A program made the translations under genes and the position numbers. From assembly GCF_921294215.1 (NCBI RefSeq), contig NZ_CAKLDM010000001.1:1302001-1366000 (forward strand): 64,000 bases of DNA, in the 5' to 3' direction. Within the stretch, counting starts at the first letter, position 1. Every line of letters starts with the position of its first letter. The notes beneath the pieces were generated by a model. It was not told the origin of the DNA. It saw nothing but the letters and a program-made list of their open reading frames with translations, and made no database searches. Source of the stretch: Vibrio marisflavi CECT 7928 (GTDB lineage: Bacteria > Pseudomonadota > Gammaproteobacteria > Enterobacterales > Vibrionaceae). This document shows, one piece after another, positions 34,074-44,322 of the stretch.

Positions 34074-34958
34074 CTACAGCACATAAACAAAGATAAATAG
34101 CGTCAACCAAACCACGTCTACAAAGTGCCAATACCAGCTACCCGCTTGAAAAGCGAAATGGTCTTTCGGCGTAAAATGATCTTTGGCTATTCGAGCGAGC
34201 AACACGATTAAAAAGATGGTACCCAAACACACGTGCAAGCCATGGAAACCCGTCAACAAGAAAAAGGTGTTACCATACACTCCTGACTGAAGGGTCAGGC
34301 CAAGTTCTTCATAAGCATGAATATATTCCGACGCTTGGTAATACAGGAAGAAACCCGCCAATATGATGGTAATTTCCAACCAAACAATTAAGGCAAAGCG
34401 TTTGTTTTTCTCCAAACTGACGTGTGCTAAGTGCAACGTAATTGATGAAGCCAGCAGAATAATAGTGTTCATCAATGGCAAACCTTGCCATGGCATCGCT
34501 TTGGTTAATTCTCCCGCTGGCGTTTCCAACAATGGCCACACCGCTTCAAAAGTCGGCCAAAGTAGCTCACCAGTCATTGCATTGTTGGACGCTCCTCCCA
34601 ACCAAGGAACCGAAACCATACGTGCATAAAACAGTGCACCAAAAAAAGCGCCAAAGAACATCACTTCTGAGAAAATGAACCAGCTCATACCTTGTCGGAA
34701 AGAACGATTAATTTGAGCGGAGTAGTAACCAGACAACGACTCATTGACAACGTTAGTAAACCAGCCGGCGAGCATATAAAGCAGTACCACAAAACCAAGG
34801 CCCAACACGACTTTACCAAATACGCTACCTGCTCCACCTGTTTCCATGTGCTGCACAGTCAAACCTGCACCTACCGCCACCAAAAACAGTGCTATGGCAC
34901 CTACGATTGGCCAACTACTTTGTGCCGGTACGTAATAGCGTTCAAACTTTGAACTCAT
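34074..34958 (-). CDS. ctaE: Cytochrome c oxidase subunit III
   Basis: This 294-residue membrane protein is subunit III of the heme-copper oxidase. It has seven helices, with conserved segments RQGMSWFIFSEVMFFGAFF, a substrate-side loop with WP and P residues, LLTGFHGLHVCLGT, and the C-terminal FQAGSWYWHFVDVVWL. It stabilises subunit I and the proton-uptake path. The gene overlaps ctaG by 4 bases and follows it in the operon. The 5' region of its message precedes the antisense DUF2909 gene and SURF1. Confidence 0.96.
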   Translation of the reverse strand: MSSKFERYYVPAQSSWPIVGAIALFLVAVGAGLTVQHMETGGAGSVFGKVVLGLGFVVLLYMLAGWFTNVVNESLSGYYSAQINRSFRQGMSWFIFSEVMFFGAFFGALFYARMVSVPWLGGASNNAMTGELLWPTFEAVWPLLETPAGELTKAMPWQGLPLMNTIILLASSITLHLAHVSLEKNKRFALIVWLEITIILAGFFLYYQASEYIHAYEELGLTLQSGVYGNTFFLLTGFHGLHVCLGTIFLIVLLARIAKDHFTPKDHFAFQAGSWYWHFVDVVWLTLFIFVYVL

Positions 34959-35566
34959 AAGTTCGCTCCTTGTAATGAGCTAATTTCCATATTTTCTGAA
35001 GAGTTACTCTCCAGCGAAGCTGTATCTGTTTTTACCTTGTCACTGATATTGAATAGCGTATAGGACAGGGTCAGGGTGTGAATAGATTCGGGAATATTGG
35101 GTTCGATGTAAAAAATCAGAGGCATGCTCGCTTCTGACTGAGCATTTAGAGGTTGCTGATTGAAGCAAAAGCACTCAATTTTATTGAAATAGCTCGCGCC
35201 AAGGCCCGGTGAGACAGAAGGAACTGCTTGTCCCGTTGTAAAAGCACCTGATAAGTTTTTCGCAATATAGGCAGTTTGAATAACTTGACCCGGGTGCACT
35301 TCCATCACTTTTCGCTCAGGTTCGAACGTCCAAGGCATATCCGGGTTGATATGCGACATAAACTCGACTCGCACGATTCGAGAAGTATCCGGTACCATCC
35401 CTTTTGGTTGAATCGCTGAAACTGTATTGGTTTTACCGTTGATCCCTAACGCATCACACATCACGTCATAAAGAGGAACAAGCGCAAAACCAAAACCAAA
35501 CATTCCCACCACCGCTACCAGCAGCTTGATGATTAACGTTTTATTTTTCTTTTCCACCTGTTCCAT
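34955..35566 (-). CDS. ctaG: Cytochrome c oxidase assembly protein CtaG/Cox11
   Basis: Cox11 delivers copper to the CuB site of subunit I. The 203-residue protein has one N-terminal helix (about 10-30: FGFGFALVPLYDVMCDALG) and a periplasmic Ig-like domain. This carries the copper-binding KIECFCFNQQPL (CFCF) motif and an extended GEASMPLIFYI-type strand (QSEASMPLIFYIEP). It lies 10 bases after ctaD and overlaps ctaE. Confidence 0.95.
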   Translation of the reverse strand: MEQVEKKNKTLIIKLLVAVVGMFGFGFALVPLYDVMCDALGINGKTNTVSAIQPKGMVPDTSRIVRVEFMSHINPDMPWTFEPERKVMEVHPGQVIQTAYIAKNLSGAFTTGQAVPSVSPGLGASYFNKIECFCFNQQPLNAQSEASMPLIFYIEPNIPESIHTLTLSYTLFNISDKVKTDTASLESNSSENMEISSLQGANL

Positions 35567-35576
35567 AACGACACCT

Positions 35577-37229
35577 TTAATCTACTTTTGGTGGCGTTTC
35601 AAAAGTGTGGTGTGGTGCCGGGCTTGGAACGGTCCACTCTAAGCCCTCAGCTCGTTCCCATGGTTTCGCAGGCGCTTTTTCGCCTCCGCGGATACATTTG
35701 ATTACTAGCCATAGGAAGATTAGCTGCGATAGGCCAAAGGCAAAACCACCAATTGAAACGATTTGATTCACGTCAGCAAATTGAATCGCATAGTCAGGAA
35801 TACGCCTTGGCATACCCGCCAAACCTAAGAAATGCATCGGGAAAAATAGAATATTAACTGAGATGATCGAGCACCAGAAATGCCATAAGCTCAGACGTTG
35901 ATCATACATATGGCCAGTCCATTTAGGCAGCCAATAGTAGGCAGCCGCCATAATCGAGAACACAGCACCAGATACCAATACATAATGGAAGTGTGCAACC
36001 ACAAAATACGTATCGTGGTATTGGAAATCAGCAGGTACTATCGCCAACATCAAGCCAGACAGCCCACCGATAGTAAATAGAACAATAAAGGCTATGGCGA
36101 ACAACATGGGCGTCTCAAAGGTCAGAGCCCCCCGCCACATTGTCGCGACCCAGTTAAATACTTTCACCCCAGTTGGTACTGCAATAAGCATTGTACAGTA
36201 CATAAAGAACAGTTCGGCAAACACTGGCATACCTGTTGTAAACATGTGGTGCGCCCAAACAATAAACGACAGCAACGCAATACTTGTTGTCGCATACACC
36301 ATCGAATGATAACCAAACAACTTCTTGCCACTAAACGTCGGTATTATCGCGGAAATGATACCGAATGAAGGCAATATCATGATGTACACTTCCGGGTGAC
36401 CAAAGAACCAGAAAATATGCTGGAACATTACAGGATCTCCACCACCAGCAGCATCGAAGAAGCTAGTACCGAAATATTTGTCCGTTAACACCATGGTGAC
36501 AGCACCAGCTAACACTGGCATTACCGCAATAAGAAGGAAAGCTGTGATTAACCAAGTCCAGACAAACAATGGTAGCTTGAACCAAGTCATCCCTGGTGCG
36601 CGCATGTTAAAGATGGTTACGATCACGTTAATCGCACCCATAATCGAGCTGATACCCATGATATGCACAGAAAAGACAAACAATGCCGTGCTATCTGGGC
36701 CATAAGTAGTTGAAAGCGGAGCGTAGAATGTCCATCCAAAATCTGGACCACCGCCCTCAGTGAACAGAGATGCTAACAGAATCAAAAACGCAAATGGCAA
36801 TATCCAGAAACTCAAGTTATTTAGTCTTGGGAGTGCCATATCTGGAGCACCAATCATCATCGGTATCATCCAGTTTGCAAGCCCAGTAAAAGCAGGCATT
36901 ACAGCACCGAATACCATGACCAGGCCGTGAACTGTCGTCATTTGGTTGAAGAAGTCAGGGTCTACCAGCTGCATCCCCGGCTGGAACAATTCAGCACGAA
37001 TGATCATCGCCATCGCTCCACCAACTAAGAACATGATGAAGCTAAACCACAAATAGAGCGTTCCTATATCCTTGTGGTTGGTTGAAAGCACCCAGCGAGC
37101 AATTCCAGATGGTGCATGATGTTCGTGATCAGAATGGTCATCTTCAACTGCGGTGGTACTCTGTACACGACCTAATTCAGCGTCAGCAGCTGGAGCAGAT
37201 TTAATCTCATGTTCTTTAGACACTGTCAT
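35577..37229 (-). CDS. ctaD: Cytochrome c oxidase subunit I
   Basis: This is the catalytic subunit, holding heme a and the heme a3-CuB site. The 550-residue protein has 12 helices. Visible are [10 protein letters not shown] (heme a His), [26 protein letters not shown] (CuB His cross-linked to Tyr, with the Glu of A1-type enzymes), the WAHHMFTTG His pair, [12 protein letters not shown] (K channel), and [14 protein letters not shown] (a3 and a His). ATG 37229 is chosen because AAGGAG lies 5 bases before it; GTG 37235 is an alternative. It begins 2 bases after the ctaC stop. Confidence 0.97.
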   Translation of the reverse strand: MTVSKEHEIKSAPAADAELGRVQSTTAVEDDHSDHEHHAPSGIARWVLSTNHKDIGTLYLWFSFIMFLVGGAMAMIIRAELFQPGMQLVDPDFFNQMTTVHGLVMVFGAVMPAFTGLANWMIPMMIGAPDMALPRLNNLSFWILPFAFLILLASLFTEGGGPDFGWTFYAPLSTTYGPDSTALFVFSVHIMGISSIMGAINVIVTIFNMRAPGMTWFKLPLFVWTWLITAFLLIAVMPVLAGAVTMVLTDKYFGTSFFDAAGGGDPVMFQHIFWFFGHPEVYIMILPSFGIISAIIPTFSGKKLFGYHSMVYATTSIALLSFIVWAHHMFTTGMPVFAELFFMYCTMLIAVPTGVKVFNWVATMWRGALTFETPMLFAIAFIVLFTIGGLSGLMLAIVPADFQYHDTYFVVAHFHYVLVSGAVFSIMAAAYYWLPKWTGHMYDQRLSLWHFWCSIISVNILFFPMHFLGLAGMPRRIPDYAIQFADVNQIVSIGGFAFGLSQLIFLWLVIKCIRGGEKAPAKPWERAEGLEWTVPSPAPHHTFETPPKVD

Positions 37230-37231
37230 GG

Positions 37232-38386
37232 TCACTCCTTCGACTCTTGCTCGATTACCGCGTTAACATCCGAAGCTTGCACAATGTCACCAGTGTCATT
37301 GCCCCACGCGTTTCGTTGATACGTTGTTACCGCAGCGATTTCTTCTTCGGTGAGTTGGTTAGCAAATGCTTGCATCGCTGTTCCACTCTTACCATTGATA
37401 ATAATATTAAGATGATCAGTGACAGCTCCTGTCGCAATGTTGCTTCCTTTAATTGCTGGGAATGCCCCGGGGACACCTAAGCCGTTCAACTGATGGCACA
37501 CTGCACAGCGGTCGATATAAACTTGTTCACCAATGCTCATTAGTTCTTCTTTAGGCAATACATTTCCCAATGCCGCTTGAGCCGCTTTGCGAGCTTCCTC
37601 CATCTCGACTTTTTTGTTTGCCAGCCATTGGTCGTATTCGTCCTCTTCCATTGCATGAACGACAATTGGCATAAAGCCATGAGCACGACCACACAATTCA
37701 GCACATTGGCCTCTGTACATGCCCGGTTTATCTATCTTGGTCCATGCCTCATTAATAAATCCGGGGATCGTGTCTTTTTTAACGGCAAAATCTGGCACCC
37801 ACCAAGAGTGGATAACATCATCGGAGGTAAGTAAAAAACGAACTTTACGGTTAATAGGCAGGACTAGAGGATTGTCTACTTCAAGAAGGTAATTAGCGCC
37901 TTTTGGTTCTTCATTATCGATCTGCTTTGCCGATGTAGATAACAAACTAAAGAATTCAACATCTTCGCCAAAGTAGCTGTAATGCCACTTCCATTGGGAA
38001 CCCGTGACAATAACGGTTAAGTCAGACTTAGTGGTATCTTCCATCGCAACCAATGTCTTGGTCGCAGGTATCGCCATCGCAACCAAGATAATGATCGGAA
38101 TAACCGTCCATATCACCTCGACCTTTGTGCTTTCATGGAAATGTGCAGCAACCGCCCCTTTGGATTTCCGGTGATTTATTATCGAGTAAAACATCACCCC
38201 AAAAACAACAACTGCAATCGCCACACAAATCCAAAATATCAGCATATGCAGTTCATAGACTTGGCCACTGATATCTGTGACACCTTTGGTCATATTAAAT
38301 TTTTGTTCAGCGGAGATAGCAGGATGAGTCATACCCAAATAAAGTATACTGGCGCACAGCCCACGTATGGTTGTTGACCTTTTCAA
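37232..38386 (-). CDS. ctaC: Cytochrome c oxidase subunit II with fused cytochrome c (caa3-type)
   Basis: Subunit II accepts electrons and carries the dinuclear CuA centre. After a signal peptide (about residues 1-26) come two helices (48-70 and 88-112) and the cupredoxin domain. CuA ligands are His193, Cys228, Cys232, His236 and Met239 ([12 protein letters not shown]). A class I cytochrome c domain follows, with CAVCH at 294-298 and a likely axial Met338, so electrons can enter through this fused heme. TTG 38386 is chosen because AGAGGAG precedes it and the signal peptide then starts properly; an ORF to 38431 adds 15 residues. It heads the operon. Confidence 0.95.
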   Translation of the reverse strand: MKRSTTIRGLCASILYLGMTHPAISAEQKFNMTKGVTDISGQVYELHMLIFWICVAIAVVVFGVMFYSIINHRKSKGAVAAHFHESTKVEVIWTVIPIIILVAMAIPATKTLVAMEDTTKSDLTVIVTGSQWKWHYSYFGEDVEFFSLLSTSAKQIDNEEPKGANYLLEVDNPLVLPINRKVRFLLTSDDVIHSWWVPDFAVKKDTIPGFINEAWTKIDKPGMYRGQCAELCGRAHGFMPIVVHAMEEDEYDQWLANKKVEMEEARKAAQAALGNVLPKEELMSIGEQVYIDRCAVCHQLNGLGVPGAFPAIKGSNIATGAVTDHLNIIINGKSGTAMQAFANQLTEEEIAAVTTYQRNAWGNDTGDIVQASDVNAVIEQESKE

Positions 38387-38777
38387 AAGACGCTCTCCTC
38401 TACCCTGATTCAAAAATTGCCTGCCTGGCACAAGTCTTTCCGCGCAAAATCCCTAATACCTGCGACCAATATAGTCAGAGGGCATCAAGCACCCGTCGAG
38501 CTCAGCCATTGTTGATGATTGACCAAACGGTTACTTGAAGGGTTTTGTTATATTTATGTTAATAAACGTTAGTTAACGAAATTCAATAGTTCAAGAAAGT
38601 CCTAGCGCAAAAAATTTTTACATTCGTTTCTGATGCTTACTTCAACAAATCATAAAAAAGTGCTAGGAATAATGAGGTGTATATCACTGAACCAGATATA
38701 TTGTTTTAATGACATATTAGTCACTATATTCAGTAGTAAAATAATAGTGATTCATGACATTAATTAAGGGGCCAAAC
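38387..38777. promoter_or_regulatory. Divergent promoter region ctaC/phosphohexomutase
   Basis: These 391 bases must drive the oxidase operon (minus) and the mutase gene (plus). GTTAATAAACGTTA at 38558-38571 resembles the ArcA direct-repeat core, with one base less spacing. TCACTAT/ATAGTGA (38721-38727, 38744-38750) forms a 7-bp dyad near the mutase start. Neither is proven. Confidence 0.4.
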
Positions 38778-40484
38778 ATGACAATAGATGTGACCCGTTG
38801 GCTAGAAAGAGATCCAGATCCGAGGACAAGAGAAGAGTTGCAATTTCTCATTGAGGAAAACCTGGTAGATGAAATAGAAAAACGCTTCAAAAAACGCCTA
38901 GAATTTGGAACTGCAGGGCTGCGTGGCTTGATGGGTTGCGGCCCTAATCGTATGAACAGATTAGTCATACAAGAAACAGCAACTGGCCTTGGACACTATT
39001 TGATTCGTCATGTTGAGAACGCTTGTTCTCGAGGCATTGTTGTCGGATACGATGGAAGGTTTGACTCAAAACAATTTGCCCACGACACAGCAGCAGTTTT
39101 AGCCGCTCTCGGTATAAAGGTTTACTTATCCCGTCACGAAGTGCCAACCCCTGTTGTCGCTTTTGGTGTCAAACACCTAGATGCCGCTGGAGCCGTTGTT
39201 GTCACCGCAAGTCACAACCCTCCCAGATACAATGGCTTTAAAGTTTATTGGGAGAATGGCGCACAGATCATTCCTCCACACGATCAAGGGATTGCCGCTG
39301 AAATTGAACGTGCTGCAGTCAAACCTATCCCTTTGATGAGCTTAGACAACGCCAAAAAGAAAGGCTTACTTGAATGGCTATCGGATGAATATGTCAGTGC
39401 CTATAGACACGCAATGGTCAACAGCTCCCTACTTGCAAACCATACCAACCCAGCCTGCATGACAATTGCGTATACGGCTTTACATGGCGTTGGCGCAAGT
39501 ATTGCCGAAGCGCTGCTACATGATATCGGCTTCACAAACGTACTCAGTGTTCCAGAGCAGCGGGATCCTGAACCCTCATTTCCGACCGTCGCCTTCCCTA
39601 ACCCAGAAGAAAAAGGGGCAATGGATAAAGTGATTGAGATGGCAGAATCACTCAAAGCCCAAGTAGCGTGTGCAAATGACCCTGATGCCGATAGATTTGC
39701 CGTTGCGGTGCAACAATTAAATGGCCGATATAAAATGCTCACTGGAGACCAGCTTGGCGTACTATTGGGTCACTACCTTCTCACCAAAACCGATCCAAGC
39801 AAGCAACTTGTTGGTAACACCATAGTCTCCTCTAGGCTTCTCGAAAAGATTGCTATTGATATGGGTGCGGAGCACTACAAAACCCTAACGGGTTTCAAAT
39901 GGCTAAGCAATATGGCCATGCAACTTGAAACAGAGCAACACCAGTTTCTATTTGCCTACGAAGAGGCCATTGGATACACCATTGGTAAGCAAGTATGGGA
40001 TAAAGATGGTCTCTTTACCTTTGCCATATTTGCGCAACTTGCCGCCGAAACCTATACCCAAAACAAAACCATTTGGGATTACTTAGAGTTTATATATCGA
40101 AAATATGGCATTTACTTGAACGCGCAAAAAAGTATCCAGTTTGATCCTGAACTACCCGCGATTGGCGACAAGCTGAGAGCTAATCCACCAGAAAAGATCG
40201 CTGGTTTAAAAGTCGTTCAAATTGAAGACTTTAAAGCTTCACTTCGGTTCAATCTATCAGGGCCAACGCAACCACTACCTTATCCTGCAAGCGATGTGAT
40301 CATTTATTACTTAGAGGATCAATCGCGTATCATCATTCGCCCTTCGGGTACTGAACCTAAAGTCAAATGTTACTATGAAGTGGTAGGGGAAATGAGCAAA
40401 CAAGAAAGCTATTTAGATGCGATGAAGCGAATGGAAGAGAAGATGGACGCGCTGATAGAAGCACATCAGGAAAGCTTAGATTAG
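38778..40484 (+). CDS. Phosphoglucomutase/phosphomannomutase family protein (PgcA/PGM2-like)
   Basis: This alpha-D-phosphohexomutase interconverts hexose 1- and 6-phosphates or a related sugar phosphate. At 568 residues it has the length of the PgcA/PGM2 subfamily. It shows FGTAGLRG, the phosphoserine loop VVTASHNPPRYNGFK, the metal-binding DPDADRFAV, sugar-binding FAYEEAIGYTIG and phosphate-binding RPSGTEPKVK in order. ATG 38778 follows AAGGGG; the ORF extends upstream to 38754 without a ribosome site. It is monocistronic and convergent with the next gene, 7 bases away. Confidence 0.93.
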   Translation: MTIDVTRWLERDPDPRTREELQFLIEENLVDEIEKRFKKRLEFGTAGLRGLMGCGPNRMNRLVIQETATGLGHYLIRHVENACSRGIVVGYDGRFDSKQFAHDTAAVLAALGIKVYLSRHEVPTPVVAFGVKHLDAAGAVVVTASHNPPRYNGFKVYWENGAQIIPPHDQGIAAEIERAAVKPIPLMSLDNAKKKGLLEWLSDEYVSAYRHAMVNSSLLANHTNPACMTIAYTALHGVGASIAEALLHDIGFTNVLSVPEQRDPEPSFPTVAFPNPEEKGAMDKVIEMAESLKAQVACANDPDADRFAVAVQQLNGRYKMLTGDQLGVLLGHYLLTKTDPSKQLVGNTIVSSRLLEKIAIDMGAEHYKTLTGFKWLSNMAMQLETEQHQFLFAYEEAIGYTIGKQVWDKDGLFTFAIFAQLAAETYTQNKTIWDYLEFIYRKYGIYLNAQKSIQFDPELPAIGDKLRANPPEKIAGLKVVQIEDFKASLRFNLSGPTQPLPYPASDVIIYYLEDQSRIIIRPSGTEPKVKCYYEVVGEMSKQESYLDAMKRMEEKMDALIEAHQESLD

Positions 40485-40491
40485 TAGCGCC

Positions 40492-41277
40492 TTATGGCAC
40501 CATCATATTTTCTTGTGGGCCAACAAAGGCTTCAATGATCTTCTTGTAAGTCCCATCTTGCTTCATAGTTGTAAGTGCTTGATCAAATTTGTCGCGCATA
40601 TCTTGGTGGTCGTTAAGCTTTGAAAACGCGATATAGCTAGCCGTTGATTGTATTGAAGGTGCAATAGTTTTCAGCTTGGATAACTGAGACTCGGAGTTGG
40701 CAATGGCCAAAGCACCAAAGTAGTTATTTACCCATATATCGACCCTACCTCTTAAAAGAAGTTGCAAACACTGATTCGCTGAGCGAGTCTCAAATATCTT
40801 GTCCAGCTTGCCTGACTTTACCGCTTTATCAAATATTTCGCCGTAGCTCACACCGATTACGACACAAAAAGAATAATCAGCCAACCCTTCAATATTTCCA
40901 TCAAAGCTGATAGATCGATCTTTCGTTGTAAATAAGGCAATACTTTGTTGAAACAGTATTTGCTCACTGTAATCAGCAAATTGCATTCGCTCTTGGGTTT
41001 TAAAGATTGTGTAAATAGCGTCAGCTCTACCTGCTCTCAAGTAATGTATCGACCTCGCCCAAGGAAGAATCTCAATCTCGATAGGCTGATCAAGCCGACG
41101 AAATACCTCCTGAACGACTTTCGTCGCCATTCCATCAACTTTTCCTTTGTTATCAAAAATGTACGGAGGATACTCTAACGTTACAATCTTGAGAGGCTCA
41201 GCTTGTGTATGAATAGAGAAAAAGATAGAAATAGTCACCCACAACGCCAAGCTAGATTTTAAAAACAACTTACACAT
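40492..41277 (-). CDS. Periplasmic solute-binding protein, SBP_bac_3 family
   Basis: This 261-residue secreted protein has a signal peptide (residues 1-26, ending IHTQA). The mature part opens LKIVTLEYPPYIFDNKGKVDGMATKVV, split here by a normal family pattern, and continues with WARSIHYLRAGRADAIYT and RGRVDIWV. That is the polar amino-acid binding fold, closest to the short orphan versions common in vibrios. No transport genes accompany it, so it may work with a sensor or chemoreceptor. ATG 41277 is used. Confidence 0.88.
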   Translation of the reverse strand: MCKLFLKSSLALWVTISIFFSIHTQAEPLKIVTLEYPPYIFDNKGKVDGMATKVVQEVFRRLDQPIEIEILPWARSIHYLRAGRADAIYTIFKTQERMQFADYSEQILFQQSIALFTTKDRSISFDGNIEGLADYSFCVVIGVSYGEIFDKAVKSGKLDKIFETRSANQCLQLLLRGRVDIWVNNYFGALAIANSESQLSKLKTIAPSIQSTASYIAFSKLNDHQDMRDKFDQALTTMKQDGTYKKIIEAFVGPQENMMVP

Positions 41278-41328
41278 ACCTTACATCCCGTCAGCTGTTT
41301 TAAATATAGAGCCTCTACTACTTATTGG

Positions 41329-42333
41329 CTAATTGCTAAACTCTACGAGTTCGTTGCCAGATTTGTCATCGCCTATAAACTTTTCGATACTAAGCAAAGT
41401 GGTCTCTGCGATATGCTGCAGCGCTTCTTTGGTTAAGAAAGCCTGATGTCCTGTAAATATCACGTTGTGGCAAGCGGAAAGGCGGCGAAATACATCATCA
41501 GTAATGACAACATTCGACTTATCTTGGAAGAACAAGTTCTTTTCATGATCATAAACATCTAAACCAAGTGAGCCAATTTTTCCTTGTTTTAGTGCTTCAA
41601 TCGCTGCTACTGAATCAAGTAACCCACCTCGACTTGTGTTCACGATCATCACCCCATCTTTCATCTTTTTAAAGGCTTCATCTCCTAACAAGTGTTGATT
41701 TTCACTAGTTAGAGGGCAATGCAGAGTAATAACGTCGCTCTCTCTAAAGAGCTTGTCTAAAGAACAATAAGTGACTCCCAACTCAATAGCCTGCGGGTTT
41801 TTATACGGGTCGTAGCATAAGATAGTCATGCCTAGCCCTTTGAGAATCCTCATTGCTGCTATCCCGATCCTGCCGCTACCAACCACCCCAACGGTCTTGC
41901 CGTGAAAGTTAAAGCCTACCAGTCCTTCCAATTCGAAGTTGGCATCTCTAGTACGTTGGTATGCTTTGTGAAACTTACGGTTCAAACACATCATCAGCCC
42001 AACTGCATGTTCAGCAATTGCTTCAGGCGAGTAAGCAGGAACTCGAACAACTTGCAGCCCCAGCCTCTTGGCTTCTTCGAGATCAACATTGTCAAAACCA
42101 GCACAACGCAATGCTATTAGTCGAGTACCACTTTCAGCAAGCAGCTTCAGAGTATTCGCAGACAAGTCGTCGTTCACAAATGCACAAACGACCTCGCTAC
42201 CATGTGCCATCTTTGCAGTTTTCGGTGTCAACCTAAAATCATTGAAATACAAACGAATATTCTTGCTGTGGTTGACGGATTGAAAAGAAGACTCGTCATA
42301 AGATTTAGCACTAAAAAATGTAACGTTAACCAT
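41329..42333 (-). CDS. ldhA: D-lactate dehydrogenase (fermentative)
   Basis: LdhA reduces pyruvate to D-lactate with NADH during fermentation. The protein (334 residues) tracks E. coli LdhA throughout: FVNDD, ALRCAGFDNVDL, VRVPAYSPEAIAEHAVG, YQRTRDANF, the nucleotide-binding VGSGRIG, the catalytic Arg in NTSRGG, GLDVYDHEKNLFF and FRRLSACHNVIFTGHQAF with the catalytic His. ATG 42333 (MVNVTFFSAKSYD) matches the family's N-terminus; the ORF extension to 42372 does not. The ribosome site is weak. Confidence 0.95.
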   Translation of the reverse strand: MVNVTFFSAKSYDESSFQSVNHSKNIRLYFNDFRLTPKTAKMAHGSEVVCAFVNDDLSANTLKLLAESGTRLIALRCAGFDNVDLEEAKRLGLQVVRVPAYSPEAIAEHAVGLMMCLNRKFHKAYQRTRDANFELEGLVGFNFHGKTVGVVGSGRIGIAAMRILKGLGMTILCYDPYKNPQAIELGVTYCSLDKLFRESDVITLHCPLTSENQHLLGDEAFKKMKDGVMIVNTSRGGLLDSVAAIEALKQGKIGSLGLDVYDHEKNLFFQDKSNVVITDDVFRRLSACHNVIFTGHQAFLTKEALQHIAETTLLSIEKFIGDDKSGNELVEFSN

Positions 42334-42587
42334 AAAGCGATACCATAATGAAACTTGGAAAATAGGCACCAATCTACCGATTTTAAACTTGGAATTCTAC
42401 AGTACTAGCTATCGCACTCTGCTTTAAGTCTAAATGGACCTAAACACAAATGGCCGAAACTAAGTGGATGGTTCAAACCATGAAATACAAGAGAACATTC
42501 TGGCTTAATGGCGACAATTTAGAGATAGTAGACTCATCACTGAAGTCTCTTATGCAAACTGTATAGAACCGCCGAGTTGGATACCTC

Positions 42588-43067
42588 ATGATTAAAATTG
42601 AACAGTTAACAAACTCATACGTAGAGTCAGTCAGAAATATTAAGTTGGCCGCGGAGCAAATTACATTCTCTGGCACGCCCGAAGAGTTTCTGTTGGATAC
42701 AAGTGAGACAACAGATTTGCATGTCATTAAGTATGACGAAGCCGTCGTTGGGTTCTTTAAGCTAGATTTAAATTACTCTTCAAATCATTCATTTTGCCAT
42801 GAAAACAGTATCGGTCTGCGGGCGTTTGCTCTCGATATGAGGCAGCAAGGCAAGGGCATCGGAACTCAAGCTGTTAAAGCGTTAGGTTCATACCTGCAAG
42901 CTAATTACTCAGGATATCACTCAATATATTTGACTGTGAATTGCAAGAACCCCAAAGCAATTTCCTGCTATCAAAAAGGCGGATTTGAAGATACAAAAGA
43001 AACCTATCATGGAGGAGCCGCAGGACCTCAACGTATTATGCGAAGAAAAATAGCTCAAGAAGGTTGA
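42588..43067 (+). CDS. GNAT-family N-acetyltransferase
   Basis: This 159-residue acetyltransferase has AVVGFFKLDLNY in the central sheet, the acetyl-CoA loop RQQGKGIGTQAV and NPKAISCYQKGGFED near the end. It is a protein- or small-molecule-directed GNAT of unknown substrate. ATG 42588 is used with a weak GGATA ahead of it. It is divergent from ldhA and converges on the lipoprotein gene. No attC-like structure follows, unlike the acetyltransferase at 25766. Confidence 0.88.
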   Translation: MIKIEQLTNSYVESVRNIKLAAEQITFSGTPEEFLLDTSETTDLHVIKYDEAVVGFFKLDLNYSSNHSFCHENSIGLRAFALDMRQQGKGIGTQAVKALGSYLQANYSGYHSIYLTVNCKNPKAISCYQKGGFEDTKETYHGGAAGPQRIMRRKIAQEG

Positions 43068-43082
43068 ACCTCTACACCAAGA

Positions 43083-43556
43083 CTATTTAGTCGCTAGAGT
43101 TCTCTTTTCGGTAGGAATGTAGCTCATCCAATCTTCATTCTCAGGACTTCTAGCAAACAAGGCGTCATCACGCTCAAAGCAATCTCCTGACATGGATGAA
43201 AAATCGCCTCTATTACGCTCATAGGCTAAGTAATGGATAACTTGAGTGTTGGTTGAAAAAACAATCACATTGTGAGTATCTGAGTTGAGAGCACTGGTAT
43301 AGTCTGAAACCTGCCAATCAAAACCCAGCGTTTTTTCTGAATCTGTATTATAAGGGCCAAGAAAGCAAATACGTGTCCACTGACCTCCACCTAAGCTAGC
43401 GAAGTCAATGGTATCAAAGCTATTTCGTTGCAGCTCTGACCAAACCACATTACTGGTAACTCTGTTTGATTCTGAACAACCAATCACCATCGCAATAAAA
43501 AAGCTCAGGAAAGCGAATCTAGCTAAACTATGATGATGTTGAGAAACATTACACAC
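43083..43556 (-). CDS. Predicted lipoprotein, function unknown
   Basis: This 157-residue protein has a signal peptide (about residues 1-26) ending in a lipobox, IAMVIGC, followed by SES, so it should be lipid-anchored; the +2 Ser suggests the outer membrane. The mature part has scattered conserved-looking segments (GGGQWTRICFLGPY, SDTHNVIVFS, GDCFERDDALF) and two Cys that could pair. I do not recognise the family. ATG 43556 is used. Confidence 0.7.
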   Translation of the reverse strand: MCNVSQHHHSLARFAFLSFFIAMVIGCSESNRVTSNVVWSELQRNSFDTIDFASLGGGQWTRICFLGPYNTDSEKTLGFDWQVSDYTSALNSDTHNVIVFSTNTQVIHYLAYERNRGDFSSMSGDCFERDDALFARSPENEDWMSYIPTEKRTLATK

Positions 43557-43631
43557 TAAGAGCCTCTACTTAAAAAGAAGGTTTTCAACCCTTCAAGCAT
43601 AGTAGAGCGGTAGAAATTCGCCGACTTAAAC

Positions 43632-43964
43632 CTAGTGTGCGTTGGTTTTAGAAAGTAGGTTTAACACGATGACTCCACTCATTATTAGCCCCATACCAAC
43701 CATACCCCAAACATCGATCTTCTGTCCGTAAAATAACCATGCAACCAAAGATATAGAGACAATTCCAAGCCCAGACCAAAGCGCATACGCAACTCCTACG
43801 GGAATAGATTTAAGTGTCAATGACAACAAATAGAAAGCCGCACAGTAGCCGATAACAACAACTATCGAAGGGACAACTTTTGTAAAACCTTCGCTGGATT
43901 TAAGACTAGACGTCGCAACCACTTCAAACGCAATTGCTGCCAACAAAAACAACCAATTCTTCAT
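43632..43964 (-). CDS. Small multidrug resistance (SMR/EmrE-like) efflux protein
   Basis: This 110-residue inner-membrane protein has four helices and should work as an antiparallel dimer exchanging protons for cationic drugs or guanidinium-like compounds. The catalytic Glu is in [18 protein letters not shown] (about residue 14). [13 protein letters not shown] and [16 protein letters not shown] follow in the family order. The AFEV and SEGFT wording is closer to EmrE than to Gdx/SugE. ATG 43964 is chosen by alignment to EmrE; a start at 43988 would add eight polar residues. Confidence 0.9.
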   Translation of the reverse strand: MKNWLFLLAAIAFEVVATSSLKSSEGFTKVVPSIVVVIGYCAAFYLLSLTLKSIPVGVAYALWSGLGIVSISLVAWLFYGQKIDVWGMVGMGLIMSGVIVLNLLSKTNAH

Positions 43965-44322
43965 TTCTGTCTCTGAGTTTGTTTCCATAAGTAATATTGG
44001 CAGTATTTTAAACTATTCCAGCGCCAATGAGCAGCCTAGCTAGACAGATTGAATGGACAAGCATGTTCCTCTTTACAACATCTATCAGATTATCCAATTA
44101 CAAAACTCTGCTCAGCAAACATATTAAATAATGGAATAACATATATTCCACTATTTAATATTGAACCACATAACTATATTAAGTATTTTAAAAATAACAA
44201 CTGTTCTTTAAATCTCTGACTCATATAAAAACCACTTAATCCATAATCTAAAGTCAGAGTTTTATAATTCGTATTAAATCATTATACAAAGAAATTTAAC
44301 TTAGGCTATTTACAGGAACACA
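43965..44322. other. AT-rich intergenic region
   Basis: These 358 bases are markedly AT-rich and hold no credible gene or strong hairpin. They start an AT-richer stretch extending to about 46.8 kb. Confidence 0.5.

Noticed and set aside
42473..42727. Minus-strand ORF between ldhA and the acetyltransferase
   Set aside because: It is a shadow of the acetyltransferase start region, without a ribosome site or recognisable motif.
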